A stretch of 40,793 nucleotides of DNA from Lachnospiraceae bacterium (GTDB lineage: Bacteria > Bacillota > Clostridia > Lachnospirales > Lachnospiraceae). Positions 23,937 through 31,962 of the stretch are shown here, one piece after another. The notes beneath the pieces were generated by a model, which made no database searches, was not told the origin of the DNA, and saw only the letters and a program-made list of their open reading frames with translations. Where the stretch lies: positions 1 to 40,793 of the forward strand of contig CAAEMT010000022.1 in assembly GCA_900757145.1 (NCBI GenBank), written 5' to 3'. Numbering within the stretch: position 1 is the stretch's first letter; each line of letters opens with the position of its first letter. Both the position numbers and the translations under genes were made by a program.

Positions 23937-25846
23937 ACTCCGATTTTCAGCTCCTTTTTCACATCCTCGATCGCCGTTGTGATCACCTTGTCCATATCGT
24001 AATACTTATACGTACCGAGCCGTCCGCCGAACATCACATTCTCTTCCTTCTCGGCAAGCGCGCGGTATTTCTCGTACAGCTCATTATTCTTCTCATCATT
24101 GACCGGATAGTACGGTTCGCTTCCCGGCTTCCATTCCGTCGAATACTCTCTGGAAATAACGGTAAAATCCTTCGGCTGTGCTTTTTCCGCGTCCGGATCA
24201 AAGTGCTTATGCTCGATAATCCTCGTATACGGCACCTCACGATCGGTATAATTGACAACGGCATTGCCCTGATAGTTTTCTTCCTCGATCCGCTCTGTCT
24301 CAAACCGGACTGTGCGATACTCCAGATGACCGTAGCAGTAATCAAAATACTCATCTATCATGCCGGAATATATGATCTTTTTGAACATATCAGGATGCTC
24401 TTTGCGGTATTCAAAGAAATCCGTCTCAAGCATGACGTCCGTATTCTCTAAAAGTTTCTCTACAAGCTTTGTATAACCGCCTGACGGAATGCCCTGATAA
24501 CGGTCATTGAAATAATTATTATCGTACGTAAACCGGAGGGGAAGCCGCTTGATGATAAACGCAGGAAGATCCTTGCAGTCGCGTCCCCATTGTTTCTCTG
24601 TATAACCCTTTATCAGTTTTTCGTACACATCCGTTCCGACCAGCGAAAGAGCCTGTTCCTCGAGATTCTTCGGTTCTGTGATATGCAGACTCGCAATCTG
24701 TGAAGCGATCTTCTCCTTCACTTCTTTCGGAGTGCGCAGATTCCAGAGCCGGCTGAATGTATTCATATTGAACGGCAGATTATAAAACTCATCCTTATAG
24801 ACAGCGATCGGTGAATTGATATAGTTATTAAACTCCGTCAGTCGATTCACATATTTCCACAGCTTCGGATCGCTCGTATGGAAAATATGTGCTCCGTACT
24901 TATGCACCTGAATCCCGTCTGCATCTTCTGTGTAAACATTTCCGCCTATATGGTTCCGCTTGTCGATCACGAGACACCGCTTGCCGCGCCGTGTAAGCTC
25001 CCGCGCACAGACTGCGCCGTAAAGGCCTGCGCCGACGATCAGGTAATCGTACGGTTTCCCTTCTCTGCGGAGCTTTTCTCTTTTTTCACGTTTCTTTTCC
25101 TTTGTCAGGCGCTCCTGCTCCTCCTGATATGCTTCGCAGATCTCCTGCGAATCCCCGATCCTCCGTACCTCGCCGTGATCGAGCCAGACTGCCTTATCAC
25201 AGAGATTTTTTACAGCTTCGATATTATGAGAAACGAACAGAAGTGTCGTCCCGCCGGAGAGCATCTGCTGCATACGCTCGTTGCAACGTCTGCGGAAACG
25301 CATATCACCGACCTCAAGCACCTCATCCACGATCAGAATATCAGGATTGACGATCGTCGCGATCGAGAATCCGAGCCTCGCTTTCATTCCTGATGAAAAA
25401 TTCTTTACCGGAGAATCAAGGAAATCTTCAAGATTAGAAAAATCAACGATCTCGTCAAAATGCTGATCCATAAATTCTCTTGAATGTCCCAGCACAAGAC
25501 CATTTAGATAAATATTTTCACGCGCGGTCAGATCACCGTCAAATCCGGCGCCCAGCTCGATCAAAGGAGCGATGCTTCCATTTATTTTTACGCTCCCCTC
25601 ATACGGTTTGAGAATACCGCTGATCGTCTTTAAAAGCGTCGACTTTCCGGAGCCGTTCGCTCCGACAAGCCCCCACGCCTCGCCTTTTTTGATCTTAAGG
25701 CTTACACCCTTTAAAGCAAAGAACTCCTGAAACATCAGCTCATGGCGAACCAGCTTGATCGCGTATTCTTTCAGATTATCAACCTTCTCGTTGGAGAGAT
25801 TAAACCGGATCTTGACATTATCCACTTCGATTGCATATTTGCTCAT
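23933..25846 (-). CDS. ABC polysaccharide-export ATPase fused to UDP-galactopyranose mutase
   Basis: A 637-residue fusion. Residues 1-245 are a TagH/Wzt-type ABC ATPase: Walker A GANGSGKST (62-70), signature NFSSGM near 150, Walker B ILIVDEVLEVGD near 170 and LLFVSHN for the switch His. A highly charged linker follows (about 241-264). Residues 265-637 are Glf, the flavoenzyme converting UDP-Galp to UDP-Galf: YLIVGAGLYGAVCA, IDKRNHIGGNVY, KYGAHIFHTS, GYTEKQWGRDC and FGGRLGTYKYYDMD. Both halves look intact and are in one uninterrupted frame. The gene sits 51 bp after the permease it should energise, and the Glf half implies galactofuranose in the polymer. Confidence 0.93.
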   Translation of the reverse strand: MSKYAIEVDNVKIRFNLSNEKVDNLKEYAIKLVRHELMFQEFFALKGVSLKIKKGEAWGLVGANGSGKSTLLKTISGILKPYEGSVKINGSIAPLIELGAGFDGDLTARENIYLNGLVLGHSREFMDQHFDEIVDFSNLEDFLDSPVKNFSSGMKARLGFSIATIVNPDILIVDEVLEVGDMRFRRRCNERMQQMLSGGTTLLFVSHNIEAVKNLCDKAVWLDHGEVRRIGDSQEICEAYQEEQERLTKEKKREKREKLRREGKPYDYLIVGAGLYGAVCARELTRRGKRCLVIDKRNHIGGNVYTEDADGIQVHKYGAHIFHTSDPKLWKYVNRLTEFNNYINSPIAVYKDEFYNLPFNMNTFSRLWNLRTPKEVKEKIASQIASLHITEPKNLEEQALSLVGTDVYEKLIKGYTEKQWGRDCKDLPAFIIKRLPLRFTYDNNYFNDRYQGIPSGGYTKLVEKLLENTDVMLETDFFEYRKEHPDMFKKIIYSGMIDEYFDYCYGHLEYRTVRFETERIEEENYQGNAVVNYTDREVPYTRIIEHKHFDPDAEKAQPKDFTVISREYSTEWKPGSEPYYPVNDEKNNELYEKYRALAEKEENVMFGGRLGTYKYYDMDKVITTAIEDVKKELKIGV

Positions 25847-25897
25847 GTTACTTCTCCATTTCCAAAATTTATCACGAGAATCTTCTCATTCTTCCAT

Positions 25898-26692
25898 TTA
25901 AATATATAAAATAAACTTGTCTTTTGCTCTCTGGAAGGACCATACGCCAACAAACAGCATCAAAAATGCGATCAGCCAGCCGCCCCAGAAAACTCTCGGT
26001 CCCGGAAAACGTCCGTAGTACACGAGATCACGGAACTGCGCCACATAATAATACATCGGATTGAATCCCTTGATCAGCGTTACAAGCCACGGCACCTTTT
26101 CCAGACGATCCAGATCATAGATGATAGGAGTCAGATACTGCCATGCCGTCAGCACAGCCGCATATATATGCTGTACGTCTCTGAAAAATACGTTGAGCTG
26201 CGCGAGGAAAAATCCGAGTCCCACACAAAAAATATACAACTGTACGATCACAAGCGGCATCAGCAGCAGCTGCCAGTGGAACGGCGCGCCCGTGACAAGC
26301 ATAACGATCAGCATCGCTCCAAGTGAAAATACGAGATCAAGCGTACAGCTCGTTACCTTTGACAGAGTAAAAATATACTTCGGCACATACACCTTTCGCA
26401 AAAGCGAGGCGTTTCCGGTAACAGAACGCATCGCATTCGTCGTACCGTTCTTCATAAAGTCAAACAGCAGTCGTCCCGTGAACAGATAGACCGGATAGTT
26501 CTCGATATTCTTACCCAGCAGGCTGGAGAATACGATAGCCAGTACGATCATGATCATAAGCGGGTTTAAGATACTCCACACATATCCGAGAAAACTCCGT
26601 CTGTATTTCAGCTTCAGATCCCTGCTCACAAGCTCCCTGATCAGGTCCTGATACCGAAACAGCGTTTTTATACGGTATTTCAACAGATCCAT
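25898..26692 (-). CDS. ABC-2 type polysaccharide/teichoic acid export permease
   Basis: TagG/Wzm-type membrane permease of 264 residues with about six helices. The N-terminal cytoplasmic section YQDLIRELVSRDLKLKYRRSFLGYVWSILNPL is the family signature. LRKVYVPKYIFTLSKV near residue 100 and NPMYYYVAQFRDLVYYG near 210 are also typical. With the ATPase domain of the next gene it should flip the lipid-linked glycopolymer across the membrane. It is the first gene of the nine-gene operon, with GGAGG 8 bp before its ATG and a consensus promoter upstream. Confidence 0.94.
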   Translation of the reverse strand: MDLLKYRIKTLFRYQDLIRELVSRDLKLKYRRSFLGYVWSILNPLMIMIVLAIVFSSLLGKNIENYPVYLFTGRLLFDFMKNGTTNAMRSVTGNASLLRKVYVPKYIFTLSKVTSCTLDLVFSLGAMLIVMLVTGAPFHWQLLLMPLVIVQLYIFCVGLGFFLAQLNVFFRDVQHIYAAVLTAWQYLTPIIYDLDRLEKVPWLVTLIKGFNPMYYYVAQFRDLVYYGRFPGPRVFWGGWLIAFLMLFVGVWSFQRAKDKFILYI

Positions 26693-26731
26693 AATTTTTC
26701 CTCCGCATTCCTTCTTTTCATAATACCTCGC

Positions 26732-26754
26732 AACTATCCGTTATCCCGATAGTT
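26732..26754 (-). promoter_or_regulatory. Inverted repeat in the glycopolymer-operon leader
   Basis: AACTATC and GATAGTT form a perfect 7-bp dyad around 9 nt. It begins about 14 bp after the -10 box, where it could be an mRNA hairpin or a repressor site. Function unknown. Confidence 0.6.
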
Positions 26755-26767
26755 ACAATATCACTTT

Positions 26768-26796
26768 ATTCTAGCATACCTCATATTTCATTTCAA
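26768..26796 (-). promoter_or_regulatory. Sigma-A promoter of the glycopolymer operon
   Basis: TTGAAA, 17-bp spacer, TAGAAT on the minus strand, about 75 bp before the permease start. It is the only good promoter I see for the nine genes down to 15329. Confidence 0.8.
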
Positions 26797-26929
26797 TAGC
26801 GGAACAGAAGTGCGGCACGCTCTGTTGCTCCGTAGCAGCACAAATATGATACGCCAAAATTGATCTTGCTCTGACCATTTAATTCCCGCACAGCTCACAA
26901 AATCCGGCTGCAATTTTTATAAAGAAAGA

Positions 26930-26964
26930 GAAAAAGTGAGCAGACTCAAATTTGTCCTGCTCAC
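26930..26964 (-). terminator. Terminator after the LRR protein gene
   Basis: GTGAGCAG pairs with CTGCTCAC around a 13-nt loop, followed on the minus strand by TTTTTCTCTTTC. Confidence 0.88.
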
Positions 26965-27007
26965 TCTGTAGACTCTCTTTACTGCATTTCTGACATCCTC
27001 TTTTTCG

Positions 27008-28168
27008 CTACTTCATATTCTTTTCAATCACGATCTTGCCCCTGAATCCGAATTTGCGAAGTTTTTTCGATACCTTTTTGTTTCTTACGTGGAAGGTAGT
27101 ATCTGCCGGAATATCCTCCAAATCTCCTCCGCCCTTCAAATTTGTTGAATAAAGATAAACGTGTTTGATTGGGGAAAAGCATGCCGGATCATTTCTGTTA
27201 GTAGACAATACAAAATCATACGTATATACATAACGGACCGTTTCCGGTATCTCAATACGCCTCAGGGAAGGACAATACGCTATGCTGTTCCAATAAAAAT
27301 ACTTATTTGCATTGTCATTCTTTTTTTTATTTACTTTTATGCTCTTCAGATTTGGAAGCCCACAAATTCCAGATACACTTGCATTCCCCAAGTGAATTTT
27401 TTCAATGGCGGTATTTCCCCAAAGGGAAGCCTCTCTCATGCCCACAATCCCTTTCGGCACCTTATAATTCTTCTTTCCCGCAGTAACATTGAGTAATACG
27501 CGTCCATTTTTGGAAGTAATATCATTTCCAACCATCTTCAAACGTTTATTCTTTTTGTCAACAGTCACCTTTAAAGACGGGCAGTTTTTTATATCGTATG
27601 CATATTCGTTCCTCATACCAGCCGGAATATGCAGCCGCTTTAATTTGGGGCAGTTATTAAATAATGCCTGTTTCAGATCATTCGGATCCTCCAGAATCAC
27701 CTGCCGCAGTTGTTCGTAACCATAAGCCTCTCCCCACACTTCTACTCCTTTGGCAATCGTGATCTTTTTTAAACACGCCTGATAGGATCGCGCTTTATCT
27801 GGAATAAAAATATTTTGCTTCCAGATCATGTCATCATTTACAGGCTTCCAGTCCATATATTTGGCACTATCCGTCGCCGGATCTCTCCACCAAAAACTTT
27901 CTACTTTATATTTTTTATTCTGATACTTTACCTTTCGCGGAATATATAATTCCGTTGGCAGATGATCCCCCCGCACATTCTCAATAAACGCTATTGCAGT
28001 ATGCTTCGTATCCGCATAAGGATCGGTATACAATCTATACTGTACGCCCTTGATGATTACCTCTGCATCCATTTTAGAGCTGGCAGACACTGTCAGTCCC
28101 GTACCAAAAAGCATCAGCAGTCCCATCAGCACAGCAAATAAATGAAGATATTTTTTTCTATTTTTCAT
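27008..28168 (-). CDS. Secreted BspA-like leucine-rich repeat protein
   Basis: Exported protein of 386 residues. Signal peptide: MKNRKKYLHLFAVLMGLLML to about residue 32 (TVSASS). After it come irregular leucine-rich repeats of the BspA/LRR_5 type, seen in LKKITIAKGVEVWG, LKRLHIPAGMRNEY, IEKIHLGNASVSGI, LKSIKVNKKKN and LRRIEIPETVRYVY. No sortase or choline-binding anchor is seen, so it may be released or held by charge (it is strongly basic). The start is the ATG with AAAGGAGGGAAGG in front. It follows the next gene upstream by 50 bp and is probably co-transcribed with it. Such proteins often mediate adhesion; function here is unknown. Confidence 0.82.
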   Translation of the reverse strand: MKNRKKYLHLFAVLMGLLMLFGTGLTVSASSKMDAEVIIKGVQYRLYTDPYADTKHTAIAFIENVRGDHLPTELYIPRKVKYQNKKYKVESFWWRDPATDSAKYMDWKPVNDDMIWKQNIFIPDKARSYQACLKKITIAKGVEVWGEAYGYEQLRQVILEDPNDLKQALFNNCPKLKRLHIPAGMRNEYAYDIKNCPSLKVTVDKKNKRLKMVGNDITSKNGRVLLNVTAGKKNYKVPKGIVGMREASLWGNTAIEKIHLGNASVSGICGLPNLKSIKVNKKKNDNANKYFYWNSIAYCPSLRRIEIPETVRYVYTYDFVLSTNRNDPACFSPIKHVYLYSTNLKGGGDLEDIPADTTFHVRNKKVSKKLRKFGFRGKIVIEKNMK

Positions 28169-28217
28169 GACCTTCCCTCCTTTGGCAATTCGCATATTTT
28201 TGTCTCACAGCTTCTTG

Positions 28218-29168
28218 TCAAGAATTCAAAGCAGCCTTATACTGATCAAAATTTTCCAGTTTCAAATTATATTCTGTCAGATAATAGTTAATATCCGGAA
28301 AAGCTATGCCCGTTACAAATACGGTCTGAACAAACGAAGCCGCTGCCCGCTCTGCCGCATTAATCCTGGCAGGAATAAACTTAATATTATCAATGTAAAT
28401 CTGCCCCTTTCTAATGTTCGGATCAGAAGGCTTTTTCATATATTCCTTCATATCCACCATACAAAGTTCTCCCCGGCTAATTCTTGCTTTAAATTCCTGT
28501 AACATGCCATCTTTAAAATCTTTGGTCTGAAAATATACGGTTGTAGGCGTATTCGGTTTGTCCCAATTCGTCAGACTGGACTTTTTAATGATGGCGCGAT
28601 GTGCAAACATATCGCCTAGTAAATGAATTCCAAAACCAGCAATCGCATATCGCTTTTGCTCACGAGTATACCTCTTCTCTTGGCAATATTCTATTATTAC
28701 ATCAATCATGTACCCAACATCTTTTTTATCCTTATCGCTGATTTTCGGCATCCTGCCCAATACATAACTCCTTAAATTAGGCTCTTTATCAATTCTTACT
28801 CCACATATTTCCAATGCCTTTAAATTTGCAAGATAATTAGAAGAACCTTCTTCATTTTTCCTTGCATGGAACCCTCTCACGTCTCCAAAAAGGAAATCTG
28901 CGTCCCGTGCAGCCTGCTCCATCGCAGCTCTCTGCTGTGCATTCAGATTCAAGTGTGCTACAACGTATGCACACTGTCTTTGCACATGCCCAGCCATACC
29001 AAAATATGGCGTAATCTCTGAACTTTCTTCTCCGGCTCCAACGTACACCTCTTCCCGAGTCTCCAATTTCGGTAATGCCTCCTGAGCGGCGATCGCAGTA
29101 AGATTCGGCATTGTTAGACATACTGTAAGTGCTACACATAACATCTTCGTTAAAATATTCTTCTTCAT
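28218..29168 (-). CDS. Secreted protein with zinc-phospholipase-C-like motifs
   Basis: Exported protein of 316 residues. Signal peptide MKKNILTKMLCVALTVCLTM ends near ATAIAAQ (about residue 28). The mature part is mostly helical. The segment YAIAGFGIHLLGDMFAHRAII (about 178-198) closely resembles the HxxxD...H metal-binding helix of zinc-dependent phospholipase C/S1-nuclease folds. Upstream AARDADFLFGD and GFHARKN could supply further ligands. A phospholipase or phosphoesterase-like activity is inference. It heads a two-gene unit with the LRR protein and has a promoter at about 29.28 kb. Confidence 0.65.
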   Translation of the reverse strand: MKKNILTKMLCVALTVCLTMPNLTAIAAQEALPKLETREEVYVGAGEESSEITPYFGMAGHVQRQCAYVVAHLNLNAQQRAAMEQAARDADFLFGDVRGFHARKNEEGSSNYLANLKALEICGVRIDKEPNLRSYVLGRMPKISDKDKKDVGYMIDVIIEYCQEKRYTREQKRYAIAGFGIHLLGDMFAHRAIIKKSSLTNWDKPNTPTTVYFQTKDFKDGMLQEFKARISRGELCMVDMKEYMKKPSDPNIRKGQIYIDNIKFIPARINAAERAAASFVQTVFVTGIAFPDINYYLTEYNLKLENFDQYKAALNS

Positions 29169-29273
29169 ATTTTTCCTCCCTCAATACAAAATCAACTGGT
29201 TACTTTCTCCTATAAGCTTCGCACCACCTCTCTTTGCTGTAAATTTGCTTTGTACTATTTCATTATAATATAA

Positions 29274-29302
29274 ATTGTAGCATATAAATTCAAAGCATGC
29301 AA
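29274..29302 (-). promoter_or_regulatory. Sigma-A promoter of the secreted-protein pair
   Basis: TTGCAT, 17-bp spacer, TACAAT on the minus strand, about 105 bp before the start at 29168. An overlapping alternative, TTGAAT-17-TATTAT, lies a few bases downstream. Confidence 0.65.
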
Positions 29303-29428
29303 GCCATATTTTGTTTATTATGTCTGGTTTTTCTGTCTTTCAGTCAGTTAATGAGTACATTTTGTATATTTCGTGGAACTAATTAATTCTTCATAGATTG
29401 CATCCCCACATAATCCACAGTATTTCCC

Positions 29429-30700
29429 TTAATAAACTGAAATCGTACATCCGCCCCTGCCATTTTTTATATGTTTCTGAAGAGTCCCACTCTGATATTT
29501 ATGTCTACACCCACTATATTTCTCCGGTTCTTCTATCTCTTCCTCAAGATAAATGATATTCCCCGTCGCGTTCTCAATAAATACCGTATCTGAACGAGTA
29601 AGATCAATATAAGAAAAATCCGTCATTTCAAAATATGCTTCTCCTGCAGTATCGTCGCTCTCATCGGTATCTGGAATAAACGCAATCTCCTCTCCCTCTT
29701 TCGGATTTTCAAAATTACTCCATATTCCTGCTCGTTCATACGCACACGTACTGCCATAGCTGCTAAATACTGCCGCGATCACTACCACAGCGATCCCCCA
29801 TCCTCTTTTTCTCCCTCTTCGCTCCATAATTGCCTCCACTCTGTCAGAAATATCCTTTTTGCTTCCTGATAAACTGCTTGCCCAAAGCCTCGTTTTTTGC
29901 ATACCCATTGCCGCCATGCGTACGACCAGCCGCGCATACGCGCTTCTTTTATCATCTCCCGTGATACGCAGCGCTGCCTCGTCGCACCGATGTTCCGAGA
30001 CTTTATTTATTTCTCTTAGCATCAGATAGGAAAGCGGGTTAAACCAGTGCACCAGTACGGTCAGCAGACCGAGCCACTTCACCAGAACGTCCCGTCTTTT
30101 GATATGAGCCGTCTCGTGGCAGAGCACAAACTCCAGCTCCTCCTGCGTAAACTCCTGCTCCGGCAAAAATATGGACGGACGCAGGACGCCTAAGGTAAAC
30201 GGCGTCTGTATTTCTGGCATTTTCAGGATCGTGATCCGCTTTTTCCCGCACAGCTTTCGCAGTTTTGGATTGTTTTCAAACGTCTTCTTCGAAATGTCTT
30301 TTGCGTATACCCTGAGCAGCCTTTTCAAACGAAAATACCGAAGAGTCTGATAACCGATAAAGCCCAGCGTAGCGCACACTCCCACCGCCGCATAGACAAC
30401 CTTCCAGCTTTCAATGATCATATATTCTTCTGAACCAAGGGGAATCGCTGTATAACCGGATGCCCCGAACCGTACTGTCCAGCCTGTGTCGTGATTGATA
30501 AATCCCGGCAGGAAATCCCTCACTTCATACGGCAGATAATATTTTATCCTTGGAACCGGAAAAAGAAAGAATAACATCGCCATCTTCAGCAGTATATCTT
30601 TTTCCCATGTCCCAAAGCTTTTTCGCAAAACCAGACCTGCCAGATAATACAGCAGCATCGCTATGCTTCCGGCAAGGCTCATCGCCGCAATTAAACTCAC
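29429..30700 (-). CDS. BlaR1/MecR1-type M56 membrane metallopeptidase
   Basis: Integral membrane zinc peptidase of the M56 family, 423 residues. It has two N-terminal helices, another near residue 105, and a cytosolic peptidase loop with HETAH at 195-199 and the downstream Glu/His segment EHRCDEAAL. A further helix near 300 (WGIAVVVIAAVFSSYGS) leads to an external tail of about 100 residues. This tail is acidic and too short to be the penicillin-binding sensor of true BlaR1, so the signal is probably not a beta-lactam. The activated peptidase is expected to inactivate the BlaI-type repressor encoded just upstream (ATG/stop overlap of 4 bp). Confidence 0.92.
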   Translation of the reverse strand: MSLIAAMSLAGSIAMLLYYLAGLVLRKSFGTWEKDILLKMAMLFFLFPVPRIKYYLPYEVRDFLPGFINHDTGWTVRFGASGYTAIPLGSEEYMIIESWKVVYAAVGVCATLGFIGYQTLRYFRLKRLLRVYAKDISKKTFENNPKLRKLCGKKRITILKMPEIQTPFTLGVLRPSIFLPEQEFTQEELEFVLCHETAHIKRRDVLVKWLGLLTVLVHWFNPLSYLMLREINKVSEHRCDEAALRITGDDKRSAYARLVVRMAAMGMQKTRLWASSLSGSKKDISDRVEAIMERRGRKRGWGIAVVVIAAVFSSYGSTCAYERAGIWSNFENPKEGEEIAFIPDTDESDDTAGEAYFEMTDFSYIDLTRSDTVFIENATGNIIYLEEEIEEPEKYSGCRHKYQSGTLQKHIKNGRGGCTISVY

Positions 30701-31077
30701 GTCCGCTCCTTTTCTTCGATGAAGCGCATCAGCCTCTGCTCCTCTTCCGCTGTAAGCCTCTGACCTCCGCTAAACGCCGCAATGAAATTCGCAAGCTTGC
30801 CGTCATAGGATTCCTCCAGAATCTCTATTGCACAAAGCCGCTCATAACGCGTCTTGTCGGCTTTTGGCACATAAATGGACTTCGACGATCCCTTCACCCG
30901 TTCAAGCAGTCCTCTTTTGATGAGACGCAGCAGGTTCGTATTCAAGGTCTGCTTACTCCACTGCTTTCCCCCTTCTGTATTGAACCACGCGAGAAGCTGC
31001 GCAAACGTATTGTTGTCCGGCTGTTCCCATAAGTGCTGCATGATCTCCAGTTCTGCTCCTGTTACCTTTACTCCCAT
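30697..31077 (-). CDS. BlaI/MecI/CopY-family transcriptional repressor
   Basis: Winged-helix repressor of 126 residues. The family pattern is clear: TGAELEIMQHLWEQ at the N-terminus, then QLLAWFNTEGGKQWSKQTLNTNLLRLIKRGLLERV for the DNA-binding wing, and a C-terminal dimerisation region that is cut by the partner peptidase in known systems. It forms an operon with the M56 gene. A TGTA/TACA dyad overlaps its ribosome site and probably is its own operator. No beta-lactamase gene lies nearby. Confidence 0.93.
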   Translation of the reverse strand: MGVKVTGAELEIMQHLWEQPDNNTFAQLLAWFNTEGGKQWSKQTLNTNLLRLIKRGLLERVKGSSKSIYVPKADKTRYERLCAIEILEESYDGKLANFIAAFSGGQRLTAEEEQRLMRFIEEKERT

Positions 31078-31088
31078 AGTATTCCTCC

Positions 31089-31110
31089 TGTACTATATTA
31101 TTATATTACA
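31089..31110 (-). promoter_or_regulatory. Candidate BlaI-type operator
   Basis: An imperfect 22-bp palindrome with TGTA and TACA ends (18 of 22 positions symmetric) lies between the -10 box and the ATG of the repressor gene. TGTA/TACA half-sites are characteristic of BlaI/MecI/CopY repressors. An overlapping ATTACA-TATATAAT dyad (31105-31118) resembles the MecI site even more closely. Confidence 0.6.
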
Positions 31111-31111
31111 T

Positions 31112-31140
31112 ATATAATCACATTTTAATGCACTATACAA
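31112..31140 (-). promoter_or_regulatory. Promoter of the BlaI/M56 operon
   Basis: TTGTAT, 17-bp spacer, TTATAT on the minus strand, directly upstream of the candidate operator. Confidence 0.65.
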
Positions 31141-31172
31141 CCACATTTTTATATTTGAATGTCCTATAACAC

Positions 31173-31200
31173 AAAAAGACCGGATTTCTCCGATCTTTTT
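31173..31200. terminator. Terminator after second cytidylate-kinase-like gene
   Basis: AAAAAGACCGGA pairs with TCCGATCTTTTT around TTTC (one mismatch), with A/T runs on both sides. It separates the kinase gene from the BlaI promoter. Confidence 0.85.
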
Positions 31201-31248
31201 GCTTCACTACAGTATTACAAATCGTATTCTCTGATACGGTACGCGCGA

Positions 31249-31854
31249 TCACTGTCTTCGTTTGATATAATCCAGCACGAGATCTACGGAATTGTCGATT
31301 CCAAGCACACTGCTGTCAAGACACAGATTGTAGCTGGAAGCCATTCCCCACTTTTTCTCTGACTGGAAATTGTAATAGCTTGCGCGCTTCTTGTCTGTCT
31401 TGTTCAGCATATCTTTCGCCTTGGCATCCGTGACATGATACTCCTTTGTTACGCGGTCTACACGGAAATCTGTCGATGCGTGAACAAAAATACTTACAAG
31501 CTCCGGGCAATCTCTGAGGATATAATCCGCACATCTTCCTACAATGACACATGACTCGTCAGACAGCTTGCGGATCGTGTCGTAGCTTGCCTGATAGATC
31601 TGCTGATCAATCGTCGGTCCCGAATACATTACAGAAGGGTAGACATCCATTACAATAGAGTACAGTAAACTGTTTGTAGGCTTCTCGTCGTAGCTTTCCA
31701 GCACCTTCTCGCAAAGACCGCTCTCCTTAGCAATCAGCTTCAGAAGCTCCTTATCATAAAACTTGATCCCAAGCTTCTTCGCCAGCTTTTCTCCGATCTC
31801 ATGGCCGCCGCTTCCAAATTGTCTTCCGATTGTGATAATCACTTTTTTATCCAT
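31249..31854 (-). CDS. Cytidylate kinase-like family protein (copy 2)
   Basis: Second member of the cytidylate-kinase-like P-loop family in this window, 201 residues. It starts VIITIGRQFGSGGHEIG, then shows IKFYDKELLKLIAKESGL, SCVIVGRCADYILRD and VSIFVHAST, all aligning with the protein at 2116-2763. The two share order and spacing of motifs but differ clearly in the middle, so they are old paralogues. It has its own promoter (31908-31937) and terminator. GCAGGAGGGACAGGAT precedes the ATG. The true substrate is unknown. Confidence 0.86.
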   Translation of the reverse strand: MDKKVIITIGRQFGSGGHEIGEKLAKKLGIKFYDKELLKLIAKESGLCEKVLESYDEKPTNSLLYSIVMDVYPSVMYSGPTIDQQIYQASYDTIRKLSDESCVIVGRCADYILRDCPELVSIFVHASTDFRVDRVTKEYHVTDAKAKDMLNKTDKKRASYYNFQSEKKWGMASSYNLCLDSSVLGIDNSVDLVLDYIKRRQ

Positions 31855-31907
31855 ATCCTGTCCCTCCTGCCTCCGTTAATTAAGTCTTATTGAGGTTTAT
31901 ATGCTAT

Positions 31908-31937
31908 AGTATATCACAATTTTATCAATTCGTCCAA
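31908..31937 (-). promoter_or_regulatory. Promoter of the second cytidylate-kinase-like gene
   Basis: TTGGAC, 18-bp spacer, TATACT on the minus strand, about 50 bp before the start. Confidence 0.65.
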
Positions 31938-31962
31938 AATATTTTGATTTTTTTGTTCAAAT

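Larger units (their letters stand above)
26693..27007. other. Intergenic region, 315 bp
   Basis: Contains the leader and promoter of the glycopolymer operon (26732-26796) and the terminator of the LRR gene (26930-26964). The roughly 130 bp between them shows nothing recognisable. Confidence 0.7.

Noticed and set aside
15329..26692. Phosphocholine decoration locus (lic type)
   Set aside because: Only LicD is present; licA, licB and licC are not seen, so choline use cannot be claimed.
29429..31077. Classical beta-lactam resistance regulator pair (BlaR1/BlaI)
   Set aside because: The peptidase lacks the penicillin-binding sensor domain and no beta-lactamase or PBP2a gene is adjacent, so a resistance role is not supported.
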